Both the position numbers and the translations under genes were made by a program. A stretch of DNA of 47,220 nt, from NCBI GenBank assembly GCA_031291035.1, contig JAISLI010000027.1:1-47220 (forward strand). The letters run 5' to 3'. This document shows positions 9,171 through 17,209 of this stretch, piece by piece (position 1 is the first letter of the stretch; every line of letters starts with the position of its first letter). This stretch comes from Desulfovibrio sp. Lineage in GTDB: Bacteria > Desulfobacterota > Desulfovibrionia > Desulfovibrionales > Desulfovibrionaceae. The notes beneath the pieces are model-generated. The model made no database searches and was not told where the DNA came from. It saw only the letters and a list, made by a program, of their open reading frames with translations.

Positions 9171-9208
9171 AAACGGACATCCGCAACAAACCGCAACGGG
9201 GCATTGCC

Positions 9209-10426
9209 ATGAATACTCCACAAAAAGTCGTGCTCGCCTATTCCGGCGGGCTGGATACATCCGTAATCCTCAAGTGGCTGATTGTTGAGCGCCGCTGCGA
9301 GGTCATTGCCGTCACCGCCGACCTGGGCCAGCCGGAAGACCTTTCCGGAGTGGAAGCAAAAGCTCTGAAAACCGGGGCTTCCAGTGCCCGCGTGATCGAC
9401 CTGCGCGAGGAAATGGCGCGGGACTTTGTATTTCCCATGATGCGCGGGGCCGCCCTGTACGAGAACCGTTATCTTCTGGGAACCTCCATCGCCCGTCCGC
9501 TCATCGCCAAGGCGCTTGTCGATGTCGCCAGGGCTGAAGGCGCGCAGGCTGTGGCCCACGGCGCCACGGGCAAGGGGAACGATCAGGTGCGCTTTGAATT
9601 CGCCGTCGCGGCGCTGGCTCCCGATTTGCGGGTCATCGCGCCCTGGCGCGAATGGAACCTGATGTCCCGCACGGCTCTTGCCTCCTTTGCGGAGAAACAC
9701 GGCATCCATATTTCAGGCGAAGCCAGGCGCTACAGCATGGACGCCAACATGCTGCACACCAGTTTTGAGGGCAGCGAGCTGGAAGACCCGGGGCAGGAGC
9801 CTCACGCTTCCTGCACACAGCGTTGCGTTCCTGTCGAGGAATCCCCGGACGAGGGGGAAATCGTCACCGTGGAGTTTGAGTCCGGCAATCCCGTTGCCGT
9901 GAACGGCAAGCGCCTGAGTCCGGCCGGCATTATCGGCGAGCTTTCCAGAATGGCCGGCCGCCACGGCATCGGGCGGGAGGACATGGTGGAAAACCGCTTT
10001 GTGGGCATGAAGAGCCGCGGCGTTTATGAAAACCCGGCGGGCGCGCTGCTCTACAAGCTGCACCGCGATCTGGAAGGAATCTGCATGGACCGCGAGCTGC
10101 TTGCCCTGCGCGGCATGCTGGCTGTTCCCTACTCCAACTGCATATACAATGGTTACTGGTATTCCCCCGAGCGCGAGGCCATGCAGGCTTTTATGGACAA
10201 ATCGCAGGAGGGTGTCACCGGCACGGTGCGCGCCAAACTGTACAAGGGGACTGTCCGGCCGCTCTCGCGCGTCTCTCCCAATTCCCTGTTTTCGCCGGAG
10301 CTGGCGACTTTTGAGGAAGGCGGCGATTACGACCAGAAGGACGCCGCCGGCTTCATCCGCCTGAACTCCCTGCGCCTGCGCCAGTATGCGGCTGTCGGAC
10401 GCCGCGCGGCGCGACGAAACGGATAG
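9209..10426 (+). CDS. argG: Argininosuccinate synthase
   Basis: Joins citrulline and aspartate using ATP, the penultimate step of arginine synthesis. The 405-residue product starts at ATG 9209 with [20 protein letters not shown]; residues 10-18 are the PP-loop ATP site. Further family segments are [32 protein letters not shown] and the C-terminal [12 protein letters not shown]. The frame is open upstream to 8849, but that extension would cross the promoter and the hairpin cluster and is not protein-like. argH follows after 6 bp. Confidence 0.95.
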   Translation: MNTPQKVVLAYSGGLDTSVILKWLIVERRCEVIAVTADLGQPEDLSGVEAKALKTGASSARVIDLREEMARDFVFPMMRGAALYENRYLLGTSIARPLIAKALVDVARAEGAQAVAHGATGKGNDQVRFEFAVAALAPDLRVIAPWREWNLMSRTALASFAEKHGIHISGEARRYSMDANMLHTSFEGSELEDPGQEPHASCTQRCVPVEESPDEGEIVTVEFESGNPVAVNGKRLSPAGIIGELSRMAGRHGIGREDMVENRFVGMKSRGVYENPAGALLYKLHRDLEGICMDRELLALRGMLAVPYSNCIYNGYWYSPEREAMQAFMDKSQEGVTGTVRAKLYKGTVRPLSRVSPNSLFSPELATFEEGGDYDQKDAAGFIRLNSLRLRQYAAVGRRAARRNG

Positions 10427-10432
10427 AAGGCC

Positions 10433-11821
10433 ATGAGCAAAAACATGAGCTGGGGCGGTCGCTTTGCCGAAGGGCCGCACGCCGCCACGGCGGCCTATAC
10501 GCAATCCCAGTCTTTTGACAGAGCGCTTTACAAACAGGATATATCGGCCTCCAAGGCCCATGCGTCGATGCTCGCCCGTCAGGGTATCATTCCGGCGGAC
10601 GATGCCCGCGCCATCGTCAGGGGCCTTGACCGCGTCATGGAAGAAATCGCGACAGGCGTTTTTGTCTGGAAACCGGAGCTTGAAGACATTCACATGAATG
10701 TGGAAGCCCGCCTCATTGAACTGGTGGGGGAAGCGGGCAAGAAGCTGCATACCGGACGCAGCCGCAACGATCAGGTCGGCCTCGCCTTCAGGCTCTATGT
10801 GGCCGACAGCATTGAACGCTGGCAGCGCAATGCCGTCGGTCTCTGCGCTGTGCTGACAAAGCGCGCCGCGCGACACAAGAGGGATATCCTGCCGGGCTGC
10901 ACGCACTTGCAGCCCGCGCAACCCGTGAGCCTTGCCCAGCATTTGCTGGCCTACGCCTGGATGTTCCGCCGGGACACCGAACGCCTTGACGACACGCTGA
11001 AACGGGTGCGCGTTTCACCGCTGGGCGCGGCGGCCCTGGCCGGCGCGCCCTACCCCCTTGACCCGCTCGGCGTCGCGGGGGAAGTGGGATTCATCGCCAT
11101 TTACGGCAATTCCATGGATGCCGTGTCCGACAGGGATTTTGCCCTTGAGGCAATTTTCTGCGCCGCGACGATCATGATGCATCTTTCGCGGCTGTGTGAG
11201 GAAATCATTCTCTGGTCCAATCCCGCTTTTGGTTTTGTGCGTCTGCCTGACGGCTATTCCACAGGCTCCTCCATCATGCCTCAGAAAAGAAACCCCGACG
11301 TGGCGGAACTTATGCGGGGCAAAACCGGCCGCGTTTACGGCGCGCTGACGGCCCTGCTCACCATAATGAAAGGCCTGCCGCTCGCCTATAACCGGGATAT
11401 GCAGGAAGACAAGGAGGCCTTTTTTGACGCGGATGCCACCGTGGAGTCCTCATTGCGCATTATGGCGGACATGCTGGACGCGCTTGACTTCCACACGGAC
11501 AGGATGCGCAAGGCCTGCTCCCTCGGCTTTCTCAATGCGACTGAGCTGGCCGACTATCTGGTAGCCAAGGGATTGCCGTTCCGCGAGGCCCACCATGCGG
11601 CCGGACAGGCCGTCGCCGTGGCCGAAGGCAAAGACGGCGGACTTGAAGACATGTCCCTTGATGAATTTCAAAAAATAGAGCCGCGTATCGGGCGGGATGT
11701 GTACGCCGTGCTGGACTGCGCCGCGGCCGTACGACGGCGTGAAAGTCCCGGAGGCACAGGGCCGCGATCCGTGGAGCGTCAGCTGAAGCAACTCGCCCGC
11801 TGGATGTCAAACAGGCGCTGA
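10433..11821 (+). CDS. argH: Argininosuccinate lyase
   Basis: Splits argininosuccinate into arginine and fumarate. The 462-residue length fits the fumarase/aspartase superfamily. The superfamily signature [16 protein letters not shown] is intact, as are [10 protein letters not shown] near the N-terminus and [23 protein letters not shown] 10433 follows the argG stop by 6 bp and has an AGAAGG ribosome site, so the two genes are translationally close. Two unassigned genes continue in the same direction. Confidence 0.95.
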   Translation: MSKNMSWGGRFAEGPHAATAAYTQSQSFDRALYKQDISASKAHASMLARQGIIPADDARAIVRGLDRVMEEIATGVFVWKPELEDIHMNVEARLIELVGEAGKKLHTGRSRNDQVGLAFRLYVADSIERWQRNAVGLCAVLTKRAARHKRDILPGCTHLQPAQPVSLAQHLLAYAWMFRRDTERLDDTLKRVRVSPLGAAALAGAPYPLDPLGVAGEVGFIAIYGNSMDAVSDRDFALEAIFCAATIMMHLSRLCEEIILWSNPAFGFVRLPDGYSTGSSIMPQKRNPDVAELMRGKTGRVYGALTALLTIMKGLPLAYNRDMQEDKEAFFDADATVESSLRIMADMLDALDFHTDRMRKACSLGFLNATELADYLVAKGLPFREAHHAAGQAVAVAEGKDGGLEDMSLDEFQKIEPRIGRDVYAVLDCAAAVRRRESPGGTGPRSVERQLKQLARWMSNRR

Positions 11822-11844
11822 AAAATCGCGAACGAAGGTCAAGA

Positions 11845-12720
11845 ATGCCCATACCTGAAACGGCCGACATACATCCCGATGCAGGCGGAACAGGCACCCC
11901 CGCAGGGCGCTGGCCGGAATGGACGGAGAAGCATCGCCTTGACGACACGCTCCCGGCGCAGGCCTATGAAGCCGCCTCGCCGCAATGCAGAACCGCTCTC
12001 AAAAGCGGTCTGGCGCTGGCCTTCATGCACTTCGGGGCATGCCCCGGACGGACGCATGAAACACTGCAGGATCCGCGGCGGGGGTACTGGCGACAGATGG
12101 AGACTTTTCCCGCCCCTTGGGCGATTGCGGCCTTTACGCCGGACTACACGGCGGCGGCCAGACTGGCCGCCGCCTGCGTGCCGGCTCATCTGGCGGGCGT
12201 TCCTCTGCTCGGAGCCGTCTGCGTGGGGGGGGCGCCTTCCGGCCAGGCGCTGACGGCGCTTGATCTTTCCGGAGTGGAAGATATTTTCGTGCTGGACACG
12301 GCCAGCTTGTGCGCGCTTCTGGAAGAAAGCCAGCCCGGCCCCGGACGCCTCGTGCTGCTGCACGAAGGGGAGCTGGACAGCGCGCGACGGACGTCGCGCG
12401 CCCTCAGCATTCCCTGTTATGAAGAACGCCGTCCCCCGAATCTGGTTCTTCCCGACCGGTCGGCGTTTGACATTGAACTTCTCTCCTTCGCGCAGGGCAA
12501 AGCCCTGGAACAGGCGCTGGAACCGGCCAGTCCGGTTACGCCGGCCGCCCTGTATCTCTCCTCCGAAGCCGCGCAAGGCCATTGCCGCCATCATCGGCAC
12601 GGGCCGCACCATGCGGACTCTCTGGCTCTCTCTCCCGGCTGCGAGGGATTCTGGCTGCACGCCGGCCTCACGCCGGATTTCTTCCGCGTCAGCCGGATGG
12701 CCTTTGGCCCGTTGCCTTGA
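11845..12720 (+). CDS. Unassigned protein downstream of argH
   Basis: Not confidently recognised. The 291-residue protein is soluble by inspection, Ala/Pro-rich, with a central stretch PWAIAAFTPDYTAAARLAAA, then CVPAHLAGVPLLGAVCVGG and LTALDLSGVEDIFVLDTA. That pattern distantly recalls the nucleotide-binding region of histidinol dehydrogenase or aldehyde-dehydrogenase-like folds, but no catalytic signature is visible and the resemblance is weak. It starts 23 bp after argH and ends 10 bp before the next gene, so it is probably in the arg operon. Confidence 0.65.
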   Translation: MPIPETADIHPDAGGTGTPAGRWPEWTEKHRLDDTLPAQAYEAASPQCRTALKSGLALAFMHFGACPGRTHETLQDPRRGYWRQMETFPAPWAIAAFTPDYTAAARLAAACVPAHLAGVPLLGAVCVGGAPSGQALTALDLSGVEDIFVLDTASLCALLEESQPGPGRLVLLHEGELDSARRTSRALSIPCYEERRPPNLVLPDRSAFDIELLSFAQGKALEQALEPASPVTPAALYLSSEAAQGHCRHHRHGPHHADSLALSPGCEGFWLHAGLTPDFFRVSRMAFGPLP

Positions 12721-12730
12721 AAAAACAGCC

Positions 12731-14068
12731 ATGACCACCCGGCCGGACATGCCCGCGATACTCCTGCTCGGCGCATCCGAGCAGTTCGCTGTTCTGGAAA
12801 AACGCGCCCTGCGGGATATGGGCGTCACGGAACTCGCCTTCATGACCTCAGCCCCGGACGCCGCCCGCTTTCTCGCGGACTCCCCTCCCGGGGCCCTGCC
12901 GGATGTCGTTGTCTGCGCCCAAAAGTTGCGCGATATGGACGGCGATGATTTTTGCTCTCTTTTGCAGATGCATCCCCGCCTCAAACACCTGCCCACTCTC
13001 CTCGTCCTTTCCAGCGACAGCGAAGTGGAGCACTGCAAGACGCTGGGATTCGGCGCGAGTGCCCTTCTGGGCAGACCCTATTCAGCGGAGGCTCTCAAAA
13101 ATATTGTCCTGTCGCTTGCGGCAACGCGTTCCAGAGCGGATGCGGCGGGTCACGGGGATATTGCCCTTGCTGAAGACGCCGCCGGGGAATTTGAAAAGAC
13201 CCTTGCGGCCGCTTCCGCCCGTAAACAGGAACGATGCCCCGAGGATTATTATCGCGTGGGGAGGCAATCCCTGCAGGAAGGCCGCTGGAACGACGCCATC
13301 GGGGCATTCCGGGCGGCCCTGCGTGACGGGCGTCTCAAAGGCGAAGCGGAACTGGGACTGGCGGCGGCCTGGAAAAACAAGGGAGATATCGCGCGATTCC
13401 ACCGTTCCCTTGCCAGCGCCGCCGATGATTTTGTATGCGCCGGACAGTGGGAACGCGCCCGCGCCGTCTGTGCGCGCCTCTTGCGGGAACATCCCGCCGC
13501 CAAAAATCCTTTTCTCGCCCGGGCCCAGCAGGCGTTGCGGCTGGGGCGCCACGCCGATTCCGCCAAATATCTGGCGGAGGGCGGTGACCTTGCGCCCGAA
13601 GCCTATATACATGATAAAATGGCCCAGATATGTCTTGCCGCCAAAGCGCCGGAAGCCATGCTGCAAAGTCTGGAATCCGCCCTGACGGCCGTCATGAACG
13701 GGCGGGGCAGGCGTCTGGCCGGGGGCATACGGGAGAAGTTTCAGAAACTCCACAACAGGAGGGAAGACTGGCGGCGGGAATCCGGGGCGGCGCGCCGCCA
13801 CAAAGTCTCCCTCCTGATAGAACGCGAGCGCGAGGACGCGACCGGCAGAGATGCGGAGTCAAACCCGCCGTCGCGCAACGCGGGGCGTGAGCCGCGGCAC
13901 AATGCCGGCCTGCCGGACGTTCAGGACGAAACCGGCCTGAACTGGCGCGAAGTGACCGCGCCGCTCAACGCGCCCGGACACTCCGACGGGTCCGGGAGCT
14001 TCGCGGACGGCAACGATTTGATTTCCATCATAAAATATACCTGGAAGCTGGCCCGCGGCCGACTGTGA
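12731..14068 (+). CDS. Degenerate receiver domain fused to TPR-like repeats
   Basis: The 445-residue protein has an N-terminal CheY-like domain (about residues 1-135) and Ala-rich helical repeats (about 165-340, e.g. YRVGRQSLQEGRWNDAIGAF) resembling TPRs. The receiver keeps the fold pattern PDVVVCAQKLRDMDGDDFC but where PDxxxxDxxxPDMDG is expected the phospho-acceptor Asp is Ala, the acidic pair after the first strand is absent (ILLLGASE), and the conserved Lys before Pro is Arg (GRPYS). It therefore cannot be phosphorylated in the usual way and is more likely a protein-interaction module. Start ATG 12731 is 10 bp after the preceding gene. Confidence 0.8.
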   Translation: MTTRPDMPAILLLGASEQFAVLEKRALRDMGVTELAFMTSAPDAARFLADSPPGALPDVVVCAQKLRDMDGDDFCSLLQMHPRLKHLPTLLVLSSDSEVEHCKTLGFGASALLGRPYSAEALKNIVLSLAATRSRADAAGHGDIALAEDAAGEFEKTLAAASARKQERCPEDYYRVGRQSLQEGRWNDAIGAFRAALRDGRLKGEAELGLAAAWKNKGDIARFHRSLASAADDFVCAGQWERARAVCARLLREHPAAKNPFLARAQQALRLGRHADSAKYLAEGGDLAPEAYIHDKMAQICLAAKAPEAMLQSLESALTAVMNGRGRRLAGGIREKFQKLHNRREDWRRESGAARRHKVSLLIEREREDATGRDAESNPPSRNAGREPRHNAGLPDVQDETGLNWREVTAPLNAPGHSDGSGSFADGNDLISIIKYTWKLARGRL

Positions 14069-14136
14069 GCCGCGACAGCGGCCTCGGCAGGAAACGGAAA
14101 TTCCGGCTTGATACGGACGGCACAATACGGACATGT

Positions 14137-14973
14137 TTACAAAAACAACCCTTGCGCGGGCATTTCCTGGCCGCGCAATCCGGCGGCGCGCGTCACAAGC
14201 TCCTCAATGGCGGCCCTGCCCGCCTGTCCCAAATCATGACTGAAACCGGTCACAAACGTCCTGATATGCTCCCGCATGACCCCTTCTTCCATTTCCTGTG
14301 CATGGGCGCGCACAAATTCTCCCGATGCTTCGGGATGCTCGCTGGCGTAGTCCAGGCTTTCCGCGATGGCCTTCTGCAGAGCCAGGGCGATTGGCCCCGG
14401 AACGTCGCGCCGCACGGCTATGGCCCCCAAAGGCAGGGGCGCATGGGAAACGCTTTCCCACCATTCCCCCAGATCCAGAATTTTCACCAGCCCTTGGCGG
14501 GCATAGGTAAAACGGCCTTCATGGATGACCACGCCCATGTCGGCTCCGCCGCACCGCACGGCGGGCATGACGGCGCTGAAGAGCATTTCCCTGCGCTCCC
14601 CCTGAAAGCCTCCGTGCAAATCAAGCAGCAGATTCGCCGTGGTCATCAAACCCGGAACGACCACGCGCGCCTGGGGCCATGCCCTTTCCGGCAGGGGTTT
14701 TCTGGCCACGACCAAAGGCCCGACGCCCCGGCCCAGGGCGGCCCCCGAGGAAAGCAGGGCATAGTCGCGCATGACATACGGCACAACACCCAAGGAGAGC
14801 TTTGTCGCGTCAAGGGCAGCGCTTCTGGCCAGGGCGTTGAGCTCTTCCACATCGGCCACATGCGGCCTGATGTTGAAGGGAAGCCTCACCAGTCCGTGCA
14901 GCAGGGCATGAAGGATATGGGTATCATTCGGGCAGGGGGAGAGCCCCAGCGACAGGACGGCGGCATCCGGCAT
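14137..14973 (-). CDS. mqnD: 1,4-dihydroxy-6-naphthoate synthase (MqnD), futalosine menaquinone pathway
   Basis: Converts cyclic dehypoxanthine futalosine to 1,4-dihydroxy-6-naphthoate. The 278-residue product shows the family N-terminus LSLGLSPCPNDTHILHALLH and is of the usual length. Other matching segments are TKLSLGVVPYVM, GPLVVARKPLP, and the VIHEGRFTYARQGLVKILDLG segment with the catalytic-type His. The start is placed at ATG 14973, preceded by GAGGG at 5 bases; two in-frame ATGs further up (to 15006) are possible. It converges on the receiver/TPR gene over 68 bp with no clear terminator. Confidence 0.9.
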   Translation of the reverse strand: MPDAAVLSLGLSPCPNDTHILHALLHGLVRLPFNIRPHVADVEELNALARSAALDATKLSLGVVPYVMRDYALLSSGAALGRGVGPLVVARKPLPERAWPQARVVVPGLMTTANLLLDLHGGFQGERREMLFSAVMPAVRCGGADMGVVIHEGRFTYARQGLVKILDLGEWWESVSHAPLPLGAIAVRRDVPGPIALALQKAIAESLDYASEHPEASGEFVRAHAQEMEEGVMREHIRTFVTGFSHDLGQAGRAAIEELVTRAAGLRGQEMPAQGLFL

Positions 14974-15035
14974 AATTCCCTCGTCTTTCCGCATCATGTT
15001 CAGCAATTCTAAAGAAATGCTGAATAATTCAATCG

Positions 15036-15608
15036 TTCAGCGTCGATTTATTGATCTACCGATTAAACCTTGCCAAGATTACGCTACGTAAATAGGGCGA
15101 CATCTGCCACCCTTGCGCTTGCCGCCGGGATAGGCATCGTCCATTTCAATGCGGCCTTTGAGCGGCTTTTTGGCTTCATGCCCATGCATAACATGCATGA
15201 ATTTATGAGATATTTCCCAGGCGATATTTTGGGTGACGCCCAGACGGCGAGCCAATTCAAGACTGGAAATACCGCCCTTGGTCTGCGTCATATGGAAAAT
15301 TGCCCGAAACCACGTTTTCGGAGGCAGTTTGGTGCAATGGAATATTGTTCCCGCAGTGAGAGAGGTCTGTGTGCGGAACCCTGGTAAAGGGCGCGAGGCC
15401 CTATGACGCTGTGTTTGCAGCCGCCACAAGCAGGGCAGACAAAGCCCTTGGGCCGGAGCCATGTAAAAAGCGCATCCCTGCGTTGGAACCCGGCTCCATA
15501 CAATCGGTCAAAATCCGCGTCACTCATCCCTTTTTGAAACTGAACCGGATTGCGGGGCATCGACAATTCCTTGGTTTCAAAAAGTATCTCATAATTTTCA
15601 AACGCTGA
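15036..15608. mobile_element. Remnant IS1595-like insertion with weak terminal inverted repeats
   Basis: TTCAGCGT at about 15036-15043 and its inverse ACGCTGAA at about 15601-15608 flank the broken transposase. Beyond 8 bp the inverted repeats diverge, so the limits are tentative. The insertion appears to interrupt another transposase gene whose N-terminus lies at 15609-15729. Confidence 0.4.
15079..15566 (-). pseudogene. IS1595-family transposase, frameshifted and truncated
   Basis: The N-terminal frame (15566 down to about 15375) reads MSMPRNPVQFQKGMSDADF and then the zinc-ribbon GFVCPACGGCKHSVI. Homology continues in a second frame with TSLTAGTIFHCTKLPPKTWF, ISSLELARRLGVTQNIAWEI and EMDDAYPGGKRKGG, ending at 15079. 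That order matches ISXO2-like/IS1595 transposases. One frameshift near 15375 separates the halves, and the C-terminal catalytic part after the first Asp is missing, so it is dead. Possible ends are the TTCAGCGT at about 15036 and ACGCTGAA at about 15601. Confidence 0.85.
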
Positions 15609-15729
15609 ATAGTAGCGGACTATCGTACGTAATCAGGAAAGTTTTTACCGATACACCAAGAATATCAGCCGGTTCATCACAATCCGGCCGTTTCTGCCGG
15701 AACCTTCCGTACACATCAGGAAACCGCAT
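15609..15729 (-). pseudogene. N-terminal fragment of a second transposase (ISNCY-like HTH)
   Basis: From ATG 15729, preceded by GAGG six bases upstream, the minus strand reads MRFPDVYGRFRQKRPDCDEP and then ADILGVSVKTF, after which homology stops at the IS1595-like element. The opening resembles the helix-turn-helix N-terminus of ISNCY-family transposases (MRFxxVYxRxxxxRLTCxEAAELLGVS). The rest of the gene is absent, so this is a fragment only. Confidence 0.55.
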
Positions 15730-15857
15730 TTTTTGACCTCGTGAAAAGCCGCTCCCGGCCGCATGTCACCCCCCTTTTTTAAGGAGATAAATCGGTCAAT
15801 TCATGTGCTGCCTATATTGGGCGTATCATCTGCTCGCGACAGCGGTGTTTACGACAC

Positions 15858-15886
15858 TTGACATAACGTCCCCGCGGGCATATATA
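15858..15886 (+). promoter_or_regulatory. Sigma70-type promoter for tRNA-Glu
   Basis: TTGACA (15858-15863), 17-base spacer, TATATA (15881-15886). The predicted start near 15893 lies about 24 bases before the mature tRNA. Confidence 0.7.
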
Positions 15887-15916
15887 CATTTACCTCCTTT
15901 GTCCGCTTGATATATT

Positions 15917-15993
15917 GTCACCATCGTCTAGCCCGGTTAGGACGGCGGCCTCTCAAGCCGCTAAGACGGGTTCAAATCCCGTTGGTGACGCCA
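15917..15993 (+). tRNA. tRNA-Glu, anticodon CTC
   Basis: Acceptor GTCACCA pairs with TGGTGAC over 7 bp, followed by the discriminator G and an encoded CCA. The anticodon stem GCGGC/GCCGC closes the loop CTCTCAA, giving anticodon CTC. The T-arm CGGGTTCAAATCCCG is standard. The 77-base length includes CCA. Confidence 0.93.
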
Positions 15994-16063
15994 GATATTT
16001 CAAATGGTTACACATTCTTTTTTTGATTATGCCGCTTACTGGGTTACCAAGCGGCGGGTTACA

Positions 16064-16097
16064 TTCCCCCTCAAGAAAGATTCTTCTTGAGGGGGAA
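16064..16097. terminator. Perfect 14-bp inverted repeat downstream of tRNA-Glu
   Basis: TTCCCCCTCAAGAA and TTCTTGAGGGGGAA are separated by 6 bases. The right arm is followed by ACATTTTC rather than a clear T-run, so termination of the tRNA transcript is plausible but not certain. Confidence 0.5.
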
Positions 16098-16172
16098 ACA
16101 TTTTCCGGCAGGCTACCCACTGACTGCCCGATTTCATTCCTGCCAAGCGCTGAAACAATGATGTATATCTTT

Positions 16173-16299
16173 AGAGCATTTTGCTTTTGAAACGCTCCCT
16201 TCGGCGTTTTACGGCGAAACGCGGTTTCGCCTGCGCCTCATGGGCGGGCGGCGGCGCATCCGCCCCGCCGCCAGAGCAATTTCAAAGTGAAATTGCTCT
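16173..16299 (+). repeat. MITE-like element, full 127-bp copy A
   Basis: Ends are AGAGCATTTTGCTTTTGAAA and, inverted, AGAGCAATTTCACTTTGAAA (15 of 20 identical). Internally it has GGCGAAAC/GTTTCGCC with a 3-base loop and a GC-rich palindrome. The right end is itself a perfect hairpin (AGAGCAATTTCA, AAG, TGAAATTGCTCT). It matches the inverted copy at 25791-25917 at 121 of 127 positions. Confidence 0.85.
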
Positions 16300-16572
16300 G
16301 GGTCAACACTCTCCTATTTTCAGGCTTGCGCAAGGCTGCAAGGCGTCAAATTTGTCTTCTCGAAAAGCGTCTTCCGCAAGCCTCCCCCCCCTCTGTCCAA
16401 AAGGGTGGTGGATTCTGGTTTACAGCCACTTGAAAAAAAGCGCGTTTCGTTTTAATTGCAGGAGAGAGCTTGTCCATTGATGCGTAACCGGCTTTAGGGC
16501 AGTTCACGAATGAAACGGGTGACTCTCTCGGCAAGGATTTTGCGGCCAATCCTAGCCGCCTAACAGGAGCAG

Positions 16573-16619
16573 GCGGGCTTTGTCCGCAGTAAGCGAACTG
16601 TTTCAAGCATTAATTGCTG
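16573..16619 (+). repeat. Dispersed repeat family 2, copy 2, with upstream GC hairpin
   Basis: GCGGGCTTTGTCCGC precedes the core GTAAGCGAACTGTTTCAAGC and ATTAATTGCTG (16589-16619). It ends about 30 bases before the dCMP deaminase start. Compare 19951-20001. Confidence 0.8.
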
Positions 16620-16648
16620 TAAAATTTCCACAAGCTCCATGAGTGCGC

Positions 16649-17122
16649 ATGCCCCGTCTGCCTTGGTCCGAATATTTCATGAATATCACCTATCTGGTGA
16701 GCGAGCGTTCCACCTGCACGCGTCGCCGTGTGGGGGCCGTGGCCGTCAAAAACAAGCGTATTCTCGCCACCGGCTACAACGGCGCGCCGGCCGGCATGCC
16801 ACACTGTCTGGATATAGGATGTCTGCGCGAGCATCTGGGTATTCCTTCCGGACAGCGGCACGAGATCTGCCGTGGCCTGCACGCTGAACAAAACGTCATA
16901 ATCCAGGCCGCCGTCCACGGCATCAATATTCAAGGCGCGGAACTCTACTGCACCACCCATCCCTGCGTCCTGTGCTCCAAGATGCTGATCAACTGCGGAA
17001 TCCGGCGGGTATACTACGCGGAAGATTATCCTGACGAACTCGCCGCGGCCATGCTGAAAGAAGCGGGCGTGACGACAGGCAAACATGATTTTGCGCCGCC
17101 GATAAAACAGGGACACGACTGA
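16649..17122 (+). CDS. dCMP deaminase / ComE-type cytidine deaminase
   Basis: Zinc-dependent deaminase that would turn dCMP into dUMP for thymidylate synthesis. The 157-residue product starts [20 protein letters not shown] and continues [19 protein letters not shown], as in the family; the zinc motifs are HAEQN and PCVLCSK. ATG 16649 is preferred because homologous sequence begins there; GTG 16643 is in frame. The ribosome site is poor and a family-2 repeat lies immediately upstream. The gene sits in an accessory zone but appears intact. Confidence 0.9.
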   Translation: MPRLPWSEYFMNITYLVSERSTCTRRRVGAVAVKNKRILATGYNGAPAGMPHCLDIGCLREHLGIPSGQRHEICRGLHAEQNVIIQAAVHGINIQGAELYCTTHPCVLCSKMLINCGIRRVYYAEDYPDELAAAMLKEAGVTTGKHDFAPPIKQGHD

Positions 17123-17209
17123 ACCCGCAAAGGTCGTATCAGACGAACCATCAAGAATTTGTCCAGACTAATTGCCGTCCCTGCTCGTTTTCCACGGCGC
17201 TTCATCATT

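Larger units (their letters stand above)
8843..9208. other. 366-bp gap between divergent genes: hairpin cluster plus argG promoter
   Basis: No gene is supported here. From 8908 to about 9040 lies a run of inverted repeats related to the MITE-like family (separate entry). The argG promoter lies at 9143-9170. Nothing else is recognised. Confidence 0.6.
15994..16648. other. 655-bp gap after tRNA-Glu: repeats and hairpins, no supported gene
   Basis: Holds a weaker stem-loop (GCCGCTT/AAGCGGC, 16031-16055), a perfect 14-bp inverted repeat (16064-16097), a full MITE-like element (16173-16299), a hairpin AGGATT/AATCCT near 16533-16552, and a family-2 repeat (16573-16619). Between 16300 and 16530 nothing is recognised. 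Confidence 0.6.

Noticed and set aside
14111..14132. Direct repeat ATACGGAC twice, 6 bases apart, between the receiver/TPR gene and mqnD
   Set aside because: Too short and without known context to support an operator.
16346..16606. 86-residue minus-strand frame after the MITE copy A
   Set aside because: No ribosome site, overlaps hairpins and a family-2 repeat; no family recognised.
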